Source: Comamonadaceae bacterium (GTDB lineage Bacteria; Pseudomonadota; Gammaproteobacteria; Burkholderiales; Burkholderiaceae_C). Taken from it: 64,000 bases of DNA. Below the pieces are notes generated by a model. It was not told where the DNA came from. It searched no databases and was given only the letters and a program-made list of their open reading frames with translations. Positions within the stretch are counted from its first letter, which is position 1. Every line of letters begins with the position of its first letter. The stretch lies in the NCBI GenBank assembly GCA_027488255.1, contig JAIYBZ010000009.1:62001-126000 (forward strand), in the 5' to 3' direction. The translations under genes and the position numbers were made by a program. Of the stretch, positions 1-11,050 are shown in pieces.

Positions 1-526
1 AAAAGCCCGACGTTGGGTTGGGCGTGGTGGGCACATAAACACTGACCATGGCTTGGTTCAGGTGCTTGGCAACCTCGCCACCGGGCGTGCCGGTCAAAAA
101 TGCGATGGTCCAAACCCCTTGACGTGGATATTGCACCAGCAGCGCCTTGGAAAACGCATTGCCGCTGCCTGAAAACAAGGTGTCGGCCACCTGCTTGACA
201 CTGGTGTAAATGGTGCGCACCACCGGGATGCGGTTCATCAAACCGTCCCATTGACGCAACCACCATTGGCCAAACATATTGGCGACAAAAACACCGGTCG
301 CAAAAATCACCAAGGCCACCAGGATCACCCCCAGTCCGGGCACCCCTCTGAGGGCCTCTGCGACCTTGTGCATGCCCGGAATAAGGGTGTCCGCGGCCAA
401 CAAAACAGCCAAGAAAATGCCGTCAAGCAAGCCCACCAACCAAGTCAGCACCCAGACGGTGATGCCCATGGGCAGCCATACCAGAAGCCCGGTGATGAAG
501 TACTGTTTCAAGCTGCGTTGTTTCAT
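1..526 (-). CDS. DUF502 family membrane protein (C-terminus cut by window edge)
   Basis: Reverse-strand reading from CAT at 524-526 gives MKQRSLKQYFITGLLVWLPMGITVWVLTWLVGLLDG..., typical of DUF502; runs off the left edge. Confidence 0.8.
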   Translation of the reverse strand, partial: MKQRSLKQYFITGLLVWLPMGITVWVLTWLVGLLDGIFLAVLLAADTLIPGMHKVAEALRGVPGLGVILVALVIFATGVFVANMFGQWWLRQWDGLMNRIPVVRTIYTSVKQVADTLFSGSGNAFSKALLVQYPRQGVWTIAFLTGTPGGEVAKHLNQAMVSVYVPTTPNPTSGF

Positions 527-550
527 GTGATGGCAATCAAGGGTGGCGGG

Positions 551-913
551 TCAATGGCAAGCGCAAGAGGGGGCACAGCCTCCCGCAGAAGCGGTACTGG
601 CAGAAGTGTTGGCAGCAGAAGCAGAGGCGGCAGAACCTGCAACGGCCGTACCCGCACCGGCAGTGCCCGAATCTGAAGCGGCAGGCGCCGCATCGGCAGC
701 CCCTGCAGCGGCCGGGGCACCCGTAGCACCGCCGCCCTTGAAATCAGTGGCGTACCAACCTGTCCCTTTGAGCTGGAAACCCGGCGCTGTCAGTTGTTTG
801 TTGAATTTTGGCGCGCCGCAGGCCGGGCATTCGGTCAAGGCCGCGTCCGACATTTTTTGGAGCACGTCCTTGGCATGGCCGCAGGCATCGCACTTGTAGG
901 CATAAATGGGCAT
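551..913 (-). CDS. FmdB family zinc-ribbon protein with long Ala/Gly-rich tail
   Basis: MPIYAYKCDACGHAKDVLQKMSD...CPACG zinc ribbon. Confidence 0.9.
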   Translation of the reverse strand: MPIYAYKCDACGHAKDVLQKMSDAALTECPACGAPKFNKQLTAPGFQLKGTGWYATDFKGGGATGAPAAAGAADAAPAASDSGTAGAGTAVAGSAASASAANTSASTASAGGCAPSCACH

Positions 914-1024
914 GAAGAGCCTTTAAAGGTAATCCAAGTAAACCTTCAATTATAGGCTTGGCTCCCTCTTTTGAGCCCACTTTCATGGACTCAAAGCTGT
1001 GAACGGGGACCGGTGGCAGCCTAT

Positions 1025-2500
1025 TCAAGGTCTGGATGAAACTTGAGAGGCATGCTCCAAAGCTTTGGCCACAGATTGACCTTTATTAGCGATCAATTGG
1101 GGCATCAATGAGCCCAACAGCATCCCCACAATGGAAGCCCCTAGGCCCAACAAATTGGCTGGCACCAACGTCTCGGGGGCAAAGGATTGACACAACAACC
1201 AAGTGCCAATCCCCAATACAACCGAGAACAAAGCACCTTGGGTATTGGCACGTCGCCAGAAAGCCCCCGCCACCAACGGTACAAAAGCACCCGTCAGTGT
1301 GACGTTGTAAGCGTTTTGCACCATTTCATACATGGTGCTGGTGCTGTTGAGGGCAAACAACAAGGCAAATGAGGTGAAAGTGACCAGAATGACACGCAGA
1401 AGCAACAAAAACTGGCGATCACTCATGTGGGGAACAAAGGGTTTCAGTACATTTTCTGTGAAGGTGGCGGTGGGTGCGAGCAAAGCGCCGCTGGCTGTGG
1501 ACAAAATGGCCGACAACAATGCGCCAAAGAACAAAATTTGAGCCCAAATGGGCATCTTGCCCAGCACCAGATCTGGCAGGATTCGCTGAATTGTTCGCGC
1601 ATCTTCCGATTCGAACAAGGCCTTAAGTTCGGGGTGCGCTATCAGCGCAGCGTACGCAATAAACAGCGGAATGAACGCGATCACAAAGTACATCAATCCA
1701 CCAAGGATCGTGCCTCGCATAGCAGTTTTCTCGTCTTTGGCGCTGGTCATGCGTTGAAAAACGTCTTGCTGTGGGATGGAGCCAAAAGCAAATGCAAAGA
1801 ACGCACCAGCCATAGCCCACCAGGCGGCTGCATCCATGTCCGCAGGGAACATGTCAAACTTTCCATCGGCTGCCGCTTGAGTCAAGACCTTTTCAAAGCC
1901 TCCGGCATTGCCACCGACCAGAAAAGCCACCAAGATCAACCCGATCACGATCACCACGGTCTGAAATAAGTCGGTGAAGGCCACCGACCACATGCCGCCA
2001 AAAACCGTGTAAATCAACACCACGAACGCGCCCATCATGATGGCATAGTTCAAATCGATGGCGCCAGATGACAGCACATGAATCACCAATCCTAGGGCCG
2101 TCAATTGCGCGGAGGTCCAACCCAAGTAAGACAACACAATCGCCACACTGGTCAGCACCTCAACCGATTTGCCATATCGAACTTTATAAAAGTCACCAAT
2201 GGTGAGTAAGTTCAACCGATAAAAAAGCTTAGAAAACAACAAAGCCGCCAGCACCAGGCAGACCGTGGCTCCAAAAGGATCACCTGGAATACCGTTCAAA
2301 CCGTCTTTAGCAAAGGTGGCAGACACTGATAAGACTGTTTCTGCGCCAAACCAAGTCGCAAAAACCGTTGCAACGTTCATGTACAAGGGCAAGCTCCTGC
2401 CCGCCACCAGATAGTCTCTGGCACCATGAACCTTGCGTGCAGCAAAAAGACCAATGCCAATGGTGATGGCCAAATAAACAATTACAAATGTCAGCAACAC
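1025..2500 (-). CDS. Sodium:solute symporter family (SSS) transporter
   Basis: 491 aa, multiple TM segments, GRSLPLYMNVATVFATWFGAET and FQTVVIVIGLI motifs typical of SSS family. Confidence 0.85.
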   Translation of the reverse strand: MLLTFVIVYLAITIGIGLFAARKVHGARDYLVAGRSLPLYMNVATVFATWFGAETVLSVSATFAKDGLNGIPGDPFGATVCLVLAALLFSKLFYRLNLLTIGDFYKVRYGKSVEVLTSVAIVLSYLGWTSAQLTALGLVIHVLSSGAIDLNYAIMMGAFVVLIYTVFGGMWSVAFTDLFQTVVIVIGLILVAFLVGGNAGGFEKVLTQAAADGKFDMFPADMDAAAWWAMAGAFFAFAFGSIPQQDVFQRMTSAKDEKTAMRGTILGGLMYFVIAFIPLFIAYAALIAHPELKALFESEDARTIQRILPDLVLGKMPIWAQILFFGALLSAILSTASGALLAPTATFTENVLKPFVPHMSDRQFLLLLRVILVTFTSFALLFALNSTSTMYEMVQNAYNVTLTGAFVPLVAGAFWRRANTQGALFSVVLGIGTWLLCQSFAPETLVPANLLGLGASIVGMLLGSLMPQLIANKGQSVAKALEHASQVSSRP

Positions 2501-2524
2501 CTTCGGGTCCTCCAGTTGTCAAAT

Positions 2525-4099
2525 TCAGATCAGATGCAGGTGAAGTACCGCCTGCAAAATGGCCAAGGAAACCACAAACCCCAATCCAGCGTAAATCAGG
2601 GTTTGCAGCAATTTATTGGTACGTCTTTGTTCTACCAGCAGTTGCTCCAATTGCCGGACGTCTTGCTGCTGCGATTTTTGTAAATAATCGTGCAACAGGC
2701 GCGGCAACTTCGGCAACAGCTTGGCGTATTGCGGCGCTTGTGCCTTGAGCTCTTCCCAGAGTTTTTTGGGCCCAATTTGGTCCAACATCCATTTTTCGAG
2801 AAAGGGCTTGGCCGTGCTCCAGAGGTCCAACTCTGGGTCCAAGTCTCGTCCCAAACCTTCGATATTGAGCAAGGTCTTTTGCAGCAACACCAGTTGCGGC
2901 TGTATCTCGACATGAAAGCGCCTGGACGTTTGGAACAAACGCATCAAGACCAGGCCCAATGAGATTTCTTTCAAGGGGCGGTCAAAGTAAGGCTCACACA
3001 CCGCGCGAATCGCCGATTCCAGCTCGTCTACACGCGTGTCGGCAGGCACCCAACCCGATTCGATGTGCAACTCGGCCACGCGTTTGTAATCACGCCGGAA
3101 AAAAGCCGTGAAGTTTTGCGCCAAATATTCTTTGTCGTACTCGGTCAGCGTGCCCACAATACCAAAGTCGAGCGAGATGTAGCGCCCAAAAGTCTCTGGG
3201 GCCAGACTGACCTGAATATTGCCCGGGTGCATGTCCGCATGGAAAAAACCATCCCGAAACACTTGGGTGAAAAACAAGGTGACGCCATCGCGTGCCAATT
3301 TCGGAATGTCCACCCCCGCCTGACGCAGGCGGTCCACTTGACTGATGGGCACCCCGTGCATGCGCTCCATCACGATCACCTCGGGATGGCAAAAGTCCCA
3401 AATCATTTCGGGAATCAAGACCAAATCCAAGCCTTGCATATTGCGTCGCAGCTGGGCGGCGTTGGCGGCTTCTCGCACCAGATCCAGTTCGTCGTGCAGG
3501 TATTTGTCAAACTCGGCCACCACCTCTCGGGGTTTGAGGCGTTTGCCATCGGTGCTGAGGTTTTCAACCCATCCGGCCATCATGCGCATCAAGCTGATGT
3601 CTTTGTCGATGACGGGCAACATGCCGGGCCGCAGCACCTTGACGGCCACCTCACGCAGCTCACCCGAGGGGCTGCGCAAAGTGGCAAAGTGGACCTGCGC
3701 AATCGAGGCGCTGGCCACCGGCTCGCGCTCGAACGACTCAAAAATATCGTCCACCTTGCGGTTAAAGGCCCGCTCGATCGAGGCAACGGCGATGTGTGAA
3801 CTGAAAGGCGGCACACGGTCTTGCAGTTTGGCCAACTCTTCTGCGATGTCCGGCGCCAGCAAATCGCGCCGGGTGGACAGCACCTGGCCAAATTTGACAA
3901 AAATCGGTCCCAAGCGCTCCAAGGCTTCCCGCAGACGCACCGCGCGAGGCGAACGCAAATCGCGGCCCACCGACAAAAGACGACCTAAAGCACGGATCCA
4001 GGGCTTTTGAAAACTCGACAGCACCAACTCGTCCAGGCCGTAGCGCAAGACGATGAAGACAATAAAGGTGCCCCGCCCAAAGCGGCCCCAGCTCATCAT
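2525..4099 (-). CDS. ubiB: UbiB, ABC1-family atypical kinase of ubiquinone biosynthesis
   Basis: [37 protein letters not shown] and C-terminal TM; adjacent to ubiE and a UbiJ-like gene. Confidence 0.93.
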   Translation of the reverse strand: MMSWGRFGRGTFIVFIVLRYGLDELVLSSFQKPWIRALGRLLSVGRDLRSPRAVRLREALERLGPIFVKFGQVLSTRRDLLAPDIAEELAKLQDRVPPFSSHIAVASIERAFNRKVDDIFESFEREPVASASIAQVHFATLRSPSGELREVAVKVLRPGMLPVIDKDISLMRMMAGWVENLSTDGKRLKPREVVAEFDKYLHDELDLVREAANAAQLRRNMQGLDLVLIPEMIWDFCHPEVIVMERMHGVPISQVDRLRQAGVDIPKLARDGVTLFFTQVFRDGFFHADMHPGNIQVSLAPETFGRYISLDFGIVGTLTEYDKEYLAQNFTAFFRRDYKRVAELHIESGWVPADTRVDELESAIRAVCEPYFDRPLKEISLGLVLMRLFQTSRRFHVEIQPQLVLLQKTLLNIEGLGRDLDPELDLWSTAKPFLEKWMLDQIGPKKLWEELKAQAPQYAKLLPKLPRLLHDYLQKSQQQDVRQLEQLLVEQRRTNKLLQTLIYAGLGFVVSLAILQAVLHLHLI

Positions 4100-4665
4100 G
4101 CTGCGCGCCCTGCGTTCAGCTCAGATCCGGGGCGGCGTGCGACAAAACTGCGCAGCGAAGCCAGCACTTTGCGGGCGGCTTGGGCCAATGTGTGGGCGGT
4201 GGCATCGCCAAACAGGCGCGCCAAATCTTCCTCGGCGTCCCAGCGCACATGGTCAATCAGCCAATTGATTTCGGCCGCCAATTGCACATCGCCCTCAATT
4301 CGAACTTTGGGTTTATCGCCCTTAGCCAAAGCAGAAACCAAAGCCACGGGGTTCTCTTCGGTCACGGTCAGGCGCAGGTCAAAGCCTTCAAAACGACCGC
4401 GCTCCAACAAGCCCGCGGGGGTCGGGCAGAGTTGCAACTGAACGCGGTCCCACATCAACTCGATGCGTTGGCCTTTTTGGCGTGCCAATCGGGCCATGGC
4501 TTCAGGTTCGCTCATCAAGACATGGTTGAGAAACAGCACCAGCCGGTTGGTGGTTTCGTCCAGCACCCATGTCGGGGGCTGAAACTGGGAAGCCATTTGG
4601 TTGAGCATGTCGGGAAGCGCTTGAGCGGCCCAAGAAAAAGGGGACTGTGTTGCCATAGTCCCCAA
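4096..4665 (-). CDS. UbiJ-like protein (SCP2 domain)
   Basis: Position next to ubiB, about 190 aa, SCP2-like sequence; overlaps ubiB start by 4 bp. Confidence 0.7.
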   Translation of the reverse strand: MGTMATQSPFSWAAQALPDMLNQMASQFQPPTWVLDETTNRLVLFLNHVLMSEPEAMARLARQKGQRIELMWDRVQLQLCPTPAGLLERGRFEGFDLRLTVTEENPVALVSALAKGDKPKVRIEGDVQLAAEINWLIDHVRWDAEEDLARLFGDATAHTLAQAARKVLASLRSFVARRPGSELNAGRAA

Positions 4666-4703
4666 TTATTCCCGAAAGTGATGCCCCACTTTGGGGAACT
4701 GCC

Positions 4704-5714
4704 TTATTGGAGAGCTTGCACGCCCGCCACCAACCAGCCGCCACCTTGCTTGGATTTGCTCATGTTCCAAACTTCGCGGAAAGAGCTGGGGCCCGCGGAC
4801 GCGTCTTCGCGGATCATGCCGTTGAACTCGACGCTGGCCAAGTACACATCGGCCTGCTCTTCGATACCCAGCAATTGAGCTTCGAGCATGACCACTTCGG
4901 TCTTGTTGGGCTGTCCTGGGAATTGGCTTTCGCGCTCGGCCAGTTGGCTGCGGATTTCCGCCACCATGGTGTCGGTCATCATGGAGCTCAACAAGTTCAT
5001 GTCAGAGCGGTCCCAGGCATCTTGCAGCGTGACGAAGTTGCGTTTAGCGGCTGCCACGAAACCCGCCACATCAAAGTCGGCAGGGATGCCCCAGGTTTGG
5101 CTGCCCTGCAAGGCGGCACCGATCATCGAGCCGGTGCTGGCTTGCCCGGCCGAGCTGTCAAAACGGGTGTTTTGAGACTCCCAAGGGCGGGCGGAGGCGT
5201 CGTTGCCGACGTTTTCAGGGTTGTACTGCTTCAGCGAAGCGGGTTGGTCCGCCGATGCCCCAGCGCCTTGGTAGGCAAAACCGCCTTGGTTCCCCGCGGC
5301 CGCATTGCGGCGTGAACGCAAGAAGAAACCAATCAAGGCCATCACAGCGACCGCGATCAGGAGGAACATGAGCACATTGCCAAAGGCCTCGCCCATGCCC
5401 AACGAGTGCGCCAACCAAGCCAAGCCCAAGCCTGCAGCCAAACCGCCCAACATGGCACCCCAAGGCTTCTTGGGCGCTGCAGCAGCAGGAGCAGGAGTTG
5501 CCGGCTTGGCCGCATTGGTGGGGGCGGCATTTTGTGCAGGCGCCGCAGGGGCTGGAGGCACCGCATCGCGTTTGGTGACCTGATTAGATTGTTGTCCAAT
5601 GGATTTGCCACCGCCCATGCGTCGAGCGGCTTCGGCGTTGAGGCTGCCCAAGGCCAAAACGCCTGCCAGCATCAGTGTCATCAATTTGTTCATGGTCTCT
5701 CCAACTTCAGACAA
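4704..5714 (-). CDS. Tim44-like domain membrane protein
   Basis: Signal/TM, Ala-Pro linker, C-terminal FVTLQDAWDRSDMNLLSSMMTDTMVAEIRSQLAER typical of bacterial Tim44-like proteins. Confidence 0.85.
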   Translation of the reverse strand: MSEVGETMNKLMTLMLAGVLALGSLNAEAARRMGGGKSIGQQSNQVTKRDAVPPAPAAPAQNAAPTNAAKPATPAPAAAAPKKPWGAMLGGLAAGLGLAWLAHSLGMGEAFGNVLMFLLIAVAVMALIGFFLRSRRNAAAGNQGGFAYQGAGASADQPASLKQYNPENVGNDASARPWESQNTRFDSSAGQASTGSMIGAALQGSQTWGIPADFDVAGFVAAAKRNFVTLQDAWDRSDMNLLSSMMTDTMVAEIRSQLAERESQFPGQPNKTEVVMLEAQLLGIEEQADVYLASVEFNGMIREDASAGPSSFREVWNMSKSKQGGGWLVAGVQALQ

Positions 5715-5732
5715 AATTAAATCCGGTGGGCC

Positions 5733-6473
5733 TCAACATTTGATGCCCATGTGTAAGGCTACCACTCCGGCGGATAAATTGTGAAAATCGACATGGCCAA
5801 ATCCGCTGTTTTTCATAAGGGTTTTCAGCTCTTCTTGGTCGGGGTGCATGCGAATCGACTCGGCCAAATACCGGTAGCTGTCCGCATCCCCTGCGACCCA
5901 TTTGCCCAGATTGGGCAAGATTTTGAAGCTGTACCAGTCGTAGGCTTTTTCCAGCGGCTTGGCGACCTTTGAAAACTCCAAAACCAGCAACTTCCCGCCA
6001 GGCTTGAGCACGCGGCACATTTCTTTCAGCGCCACGTCTTTGTGCGTCATGTTGCGCAGCCCGAAAGCCACACTGACCAAGTTGAAATGGTTGGAGGGAA
6101 AAGGCAGCTTTTCGGCATCGCACACCAAGGTGGGCAAGACCAGACCCTGGTCGACCAAGCGGTCACGCCCCGTCGAGAGCATGGCCTCATTGATATCGGT
6201 GTGCACCACGCGCCCTTGCGGGCCTACTTTTTTGGCGAACGCCATTGACAAGTCGCCCGTCCCCCCCGCGATGTCCAGCACCTGATCACCCTGTTTCAGG
6301 TTGGCCACCTGCACGGTGTAAGCCTTCCAAACCCGATGCAAGCCCATCGACATCAAATCGTTCATGACGTCGTATTTAGAGGCCACCGAATCAAACACGC
6401 CCCGCACGTGTTGGGCTTTTTCTTTCTCGTCAACGGTCTTAAAACCGAAATGGGTGCTGCTCATAGTGCGCAA
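5733..6473 (-). CDS. ubiE: UbiE/COQ5 methyltransferase
   Basis: [56 protein letters not shown] motif. Confidence 0.97.
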   Translation of the reverse strand: MRTMSSTHFGFKTVDEKEKAQHVRGVFDSVASKYDVMNDLMSMGLHRVWKAYTVQVANLKQGDQVLDIAGGTGDLSMAFAKKVGPQGRVVHTDINEAMLSTGRDRLVDQGLVLPTLVCDAEKLPFPSNHFNLVSVAFGLRNMTHKDVALKEMCRVLKPGGKLLVLEFSKVAKPLEKAYDWYSFKILPNLGKWVAGDADSYRYLAESIRMHPDQEELKTLMKNSGFGHVDFHNLSAGVVALHMGIKC

Positions 6474-6890
6474 TCAGTGGTGATGTCCGCAGGCGCTGCC
6501 TGCTTTTTCGGCCATGGGGGCATCGCGGCTCATGCCGGCCGCTTGTAAACGGTCTTCGTATTGCTGCCACAGGGCCTGTTGCTGGTCGCCCAAGAAGTAA
6601 AGGTACTCCCAGGTGAACAGGCCAGACTCGTGACCGTCTGAAAAAGTGGGTTTGACCGCGTAATTGCCGACCGGCTCAATCTCGGCAATCGTCACATCGC
6701 GTTTGCCGGTTTGCAGCACTTCTTGGCCAGGCCCATGTCCCTGCACCTCGGCCGAAGGCGAGTACACACGCATCAGCTCAAAGGGAATGCGGAAATGAGC
6801 ACCGTCAGAAAATCCGATTTCCAAGACCTTGCTTTGACCATGCACGGTCAAAGATTCAGGGGTCGGCGATTCTTTTTTCAATCCAGCCAT
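6474..6890 (-). CDS. DUF971 family protein (gamma-butyrobetaine hydroxylase N-terminal-like)
   Basis: LTVHGQSKVLEIGFSDGAHFRIPFELMRVYSPSAEVQGHGPGQ. Confidence 0.88.
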   Translation of the reverse strand: MAGLKKESPTPESLTVHGQSKVLEIGFSDGAHFRIPFELMRVYSPSAEVQGHGPGQEVLQTGKRDVTIAEIEPVGNYAVKPTFSDGHESGLFTWEYLYFLGDQQQALWQQYEDRLQAAGMSRDAPMAEKAGSACGHHH

Positions 6891-6907
6891 GGGTCTGCTT
6901 TCGTGGT

Positions 6908-9900
6908 TTAGACCAGCACGCGTTCAATGCCGCCGGCATTGGCGGCGCTGACGTATTCGGGCATCCAGTTCTCGCCCAAGATGTGTTTGGCCATTTCGAT
7001 GACGATGTAATCGGCCTCCAACAAGCCATTTTTCATGTCATCGCCATAACGCGACAAGCCTTGCAAACAGCTGGGGCAGCTGGTCAAAATTTTGACGTTG
7101 GCTTGCGGTGCCAAGGCGCCACTGGCGCGCAAAGCGGCCTCGCCCTTGAGCAGCTCTTCTTCTTTGCGAAACCGAACCTGCGTCGCAATGTCGGGGCGTG
7201 TGACCCCCAAGGTGCCCGACTCACCGCAGCAACGGTCTGACTTGAGCACTTGATCCCCCAGCAAACCCTTGACGGTTTTCATGGGGTCTTGCAGCTTCAT
7301 GGGGCTGTGGCAGGGGTCGTGGTACAGATAGGCACCTGCGGCATCGAGCTTCATGCCTTTTTCCAGCAAAAACTCGTGGATGTCGATGATGCGGCAACCC
7401 GGGAAAATTTTGTCAAATTGATAACCTTGCAACTGGTCATAGCAAGTGCCGCAACTGACCACCACGGTCTTGATGTCCAAGTAGTTCAGCGTGTTGGCCA
7501 CGCGGTGGAACAAGACGCGGTTGTCGGTGATGATTTTCTCGGCCTTGTCAAACTGGCCCGACCCTTTTTGCGGATAACCGCAGCACAAATAGCCGGGTGG
7601 CAACACGGTTTGCACCCCCACGTGCCACAACATGGCCTGAGTGGCCAAGCCCACTTGGCTGAACAAACGCTCAGAGCCACAACCGGGGAAGTAGAAGACG
7701 GCTTCAGACTCCGAGGTGGTCGCTTTGGGGTTGCGGATGATCGGCACGTAATCGTTGTCTTCAATGTCCAACAGGGCACGGGCTGTTTTCTTGGGCAAAT
7801 TACCCGGCATTTTCTTATTGATGAAGTGAATCACCTGTTCTTTAATGGGCGCCGTGCCCACCGATGCCGGCGGTGCGCTGGTTTGTTTGCGCGCCACGCC
7901 TTTCAGCAAACCCGCCACAAAACGCTGCGCGCGCATGCCCACACCCACCATGGCCGCACGGGCCAGCTTGATGGTTTCAGGGTTGGTGGCGTTCAGCATG
8001 AACATGGCCGCGGCATTGCCTGGGCGGAAGCTCTTTTGGCCCATCTTGCGCAACAAATTGCGCATGTTCATGGAGACATCGCCAAAATCAATATTGACTG
8101 GGCAGGGCGTCAAACATTTGTGGCACACCGTGCAGTGGTCGGCCACGTCTTCAAACTCTTGCCAGTGCTTGACCGAGATGCCCCGGCGCGTTTGCTCTTC
8201 ATACAAAAAAGCTTCGACCAACAAAGAGGTAGCCAAAATTTTGTTGCGTGGGCTGTAGAGCAAATTAGCGCGCGGCACGTGGGTGGCACAAACCGGTTTG
8301 CACTTGCCGCAACGCAGGCAATCTTTCACGCTGGCCGCAATCTCGCCAATATCAGACTGCTGCATGATCAGCGATTCGTGGCCCATCAAGCCAAAGCTGG
8401 GCGTGTAGGCGTGCGTCAAATCGGCCGCGTGCACATCGTCTCCCAAGCCCGCCAGCGCAGCACCCCGCAGCAACTTGCCTTTGTTAAAACGGCCTTGCGG
8501 ATCGACCTTGGCTTTGTAGGCCGTGAAATTGGCCAACTCGGCGTCGGTCAAAAACTCGAGTTTGGTGATGCCAATGCCGTGCTCGCCAGAGATCACGCCA
8601 TCGAGGCTGCGTGCCAACACCATGATGCGGGCCACGGCTTCGTGCGCGGTTTGCAGCATCTCGTAGTTGTCGGAGTTGACCGGGATGTTGGTGTGCACAT
8701 TGCCGTCACCGGCGTGCATGTGCAGCGCCACCCAGACCCGGCCCTTGAGCACGCGTTGGTGAATGGCGGTGACCTCGTTCAAGATGGGCTGAAAGGCCGA
8801 ACCCGAGAAAATGTTTTGGAAAGCCGGGCGAATTTGGGTTTTCCAGCTGGCCCGCAAACTGTGTTCTTGCAGTTGCGGAAACAACTCGTCCACTTGGTTC
8901 AACCAACCCTGCCATTGCGCTTGAACCTCGCGAACCACCGTCAGCGCCTGCGCGACGCGGTCTTCCAGCAACTCGGCCGAAGCGATCTCGTGCGCATCGT
9001 CTTGCTTGCCCAAGGGCAAATTGCCACGCTCTAAAAAGTCTTCCAACTCGCGGCACAGCTTGAGCTTGTTGCGCAGGCTCAACTCGATGTTGATGCGCTC
9101 AATGCCGTCGGTGTACTCGGCCATGCGAGGCAAGGGAATCACCACGTCTTCGTTGACCTTGAAGGCGTTGGTGTGGCGCGAGATGGCCGCGGTTTTCTTG
9201 CGATCCAGCCAAAATTTCTTGCGCGCTTCGGGGCTGATGGCAATGAAGCCTTCACCACTGCGCGAATTGGCAATGCGTACGATTTCTGAAGTCGCCTTGG
9301 CCACATCGTCGGCGTTATCGCCTGCGATGTCGCCAATCAGCACCATCTTGGGAAAGCCCCCGCGTTTGGACTTGGTGGAGTAGCCCACGGCACGCAAATA
9401 ACGGTCGTCCAGATGCTCCAGGCCGGCCATCACGGTGCCGGTGCGCTTTTGTTCGGCGAACATAAAGTCTTTGATCTCGACAATGCTCGGCACGGCGTGG
9501 CGGGCATGGCCAAAAAATTCGAGGCACACGGTGCGCGTGTGCGTGGGCATGCGGTGCACCACCCAACGCGCACTGGTGATCAGGCCATCACAGCCTTCTT
9601 TTTGCACGCCCGGCAAGCCCGACAAAAACTTGTCGGTCACGTCTTTGCCCAAACCTTCTTTGCGGAAAGTTTTGCCGGGAATCACCAGTGTTTCGGTGCG
9701 AATGGGGGTCTTGCCGTCGGCTTTGAAATAACGCAGCTCAAATGTGGCCACTTCGGCATCGTGGATCTTGCCCATGTTGTGGTCCATGCGCACCACATCC
9801 AGCCATTCTGCGTCGGGCGTCACCATGCGCCAGCTGGCCAGGTTGTCGAGGGCAGTGCCCCACAACACCGCTTTTTTGCCGCCTGCGTTCATGGCGATGT

Positions 9901-10804
9901 TGCCGCCAATGCAGCTGGCCTCTGCCGAAGTGGGGTCCACGGCAAAGACATACCCACCGCGCTCGGCCGCGTCGGCCACGCGCTGGGTCACCACACCGGC
10001 TTCGGTGTAGATGGTGGGAATCTTGTGGGCGATGCCCGGCAAGTCCACCATCTCGACCTCGGTCATGGCTTCGAGTTTTTCGGTGTTGATCACCGCACTC
10101 TTCCAAGTCAAGGGAATCGCGCCGCCGGTGTAGCCCGTGCCGCCGCCACGGGGCACGATGGTCAGGCCCAAATCGATGCAACCTTTGACCAAGCCGGCCA
10201 TTTCCACTTCGCTGTCGGGGGTCAGCACCACAAAGGGGTATTCCACCCGCCAGTCGGTGGCGTCGGTCACATGACTCACACGCGAAAGGCCATCAAATTT
10301 GATGTTGTCTTTGGCCGTCAAACGCCCCAGTGTCTTTTGCACTTGGCTGCGCAACTTGGCCATGCGGACAAACCGCTCACTGAATTGGGCCACCGCCTGC
10401 GTGGCCAAGGCCAACAGTTGCCCCACCAAAGCATCACGCGCAGCATCGGCTTCGGGGGTGCGGCGTTTTTGCACTTCACCCAAACGGTGCTGCAAAGCTT
10501 CGACCAACAACTTGCGGCGGCCGGGGTTGTCCAGCAAATCGTCTTGCAAGTAGGGGTTGCGTTCGACCACCCAAATATCGCCCAACACCTCGTACAACAT
10601 GCGCGCCGAGCGGCCTGTGCCGCGTTCTTGGCGCAATTGGTTCAACAAACCCCAAGCCGACTCGCCCAGCAATCGCACCACAATTTCACGGTCAGAAAAG
10701 CTCGTGTAGTTGTAAGGTATCTCGCGCAAGCGCGGCGCATCGGCGTCGGCTTGCATCAAATGTTGGAGCGTGGTGGGTGCATTCATAGAGAGGTGCGCGG
10801 TCAA
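6908..10804 (-). CDS. Large FAD-linked oxidase / Fe-S / CCG-domain oxidoreductase (DUF3683-type N-terminus)
   Basis: 1298 aa; FAD-binding [15 protein letters not shown]; ferredoxin motifs [16 protein letters not shown] and [15 protein letters not shown]-type [10 protein letters not shown] and [10 protein letters not shown]. Confidence 0.85.
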   Translation of the reverse strand: MTAHLSMNAPTTLQHLMQADADAPRLREIPYNYTSFSDREIVVRLLGESAWGLLNQLRQERGTGRSARMLYEVLGDIWVVERNPYLQDDLLDNPGRRKLLVEALQHRLGEVQKRRTPEADAARDALVGQLLALATQAVAQFSERFVRMAKLRSQVQKTLGRLTAKDNIKFDGLSRVSHVTDATDWRVEYPFVVLTPDSEVEMAGLVKGCIDLGLTIVPRGGGTGYTGGAIPLTWKSAVINTEKLEAMTEVEMVDLPGIAHKIPTIYTEAGVVTQRVADAAERGGYVFAVDPTSAEASCIGGNIAMNAGGKKAVLWGTALDNLASWRMVTPDAEWLDVVRMDHNMGKIHDAEVATFELRYFKADGKTPIRTETLVIPGKTFRKEGLGKDVTDKFLSGLPGVQKEGCDGLITSARWVVHRMPTHTRTVCLEFFGHARHAVPSIVEIKDFMFAEQKRTGTVMAGLEHLDDRYLRAVGYSTKSKRGGFPKMVLIGDIAGDNADDVAKATSEIVRIANSRSGEGFIAISPEARKKFWLDRKKTAAISRHTNAFKVNEDVVIPLPRMAEYTDGIERINIELSLRNKLKLCRELEDFLERGNLPLGKQDDAHEIASAELLEDRVAQALTVVREVQAQWQGWLNQVDELFPQLQEHSLRASWKTQIRPAFQNIFSGSAFQPILNEVTAIHQRVLKGRVWVALHMHAGDGNVHTNIPVNSDNYEMLQTAHEAVARIMVLARSLDGVISGEHGIGITKLEFLTDAELANFTAYKAKVDPQGRFNKGKLLRGAALAGLGDDVHAADLTHAYTPSFGLMGHESLIMQQSDIGEIAASVKDCLRCGKCKPVCATHVPRANLLYSPRNKILATSLLVEAFLYEEQTRRGISVKHWQEFEDVADHCTVCHKCLTPCPVNIDFGDVSMNMRNLLRKMGQKSFRPGNAAAMFMLNATNPETIKLARAAMVGVGMRAQRFVAGLLKGVARKQTSAPPASVGTAPIKEQVIHFINKKMPGNLPKKTARALLDIEDNDYVPIIRNPKATTSESEAVFYFPGCGSERLFSQVGLATQAMLWHVGVQTVLPPGYLCCGYPQKGSGQFDKAEKIITDNRVLFHRVANTLNYLDIKTVVVSCGTCYDQLQGYQFDKIFPGCRIIDIHEFLLEKGMKLDAAGAYLYHDPCHSPMKLQDPMKTVKGLLGDQVLKSDRCCGESGTLGVTRPDIATQVRFRKEEELLKGEAALRASGALAPQANVKILTSCPSCLQGLSRYGDDMKNGLLEADYIVIEMAKHILGENWMPEYVSAANAGGIERVLV

Positions 10805-11050
10805 ATGCGTTTAAAAAAACGCGTTCAGCCAGACCTCGACAGGGGGTCAAACCGGCTGAGGATGAATGTTACCGCAGTGCAACAAACACGTGACGCAAGC
10901 AGGGGCTCCTAAGCAATGCCTTTCGAACCGGTAACCCGATCGGCCGCGTTCACGAAACTGCCATGGTTCCGCAATGTCCGCGTCACAAGGCGATGAAAAA
11001 CTCAAGCCAGTTAGCACTCGAGCCACCCCCTCTTTTCCCCAGGAGTAAAT

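Noticed and set aside
7250-9034. 594-aa + strand ORF opposite the large oxidoreductase
   Set aside because: Antisense shadow of a well-supported coding gene; His/Gln/Arg-rich composition typical of reverse-frame translations
9413-10912. 499-aa + strand ORF
   Set aside because: Antisense shadow of the same 1298-aa gene
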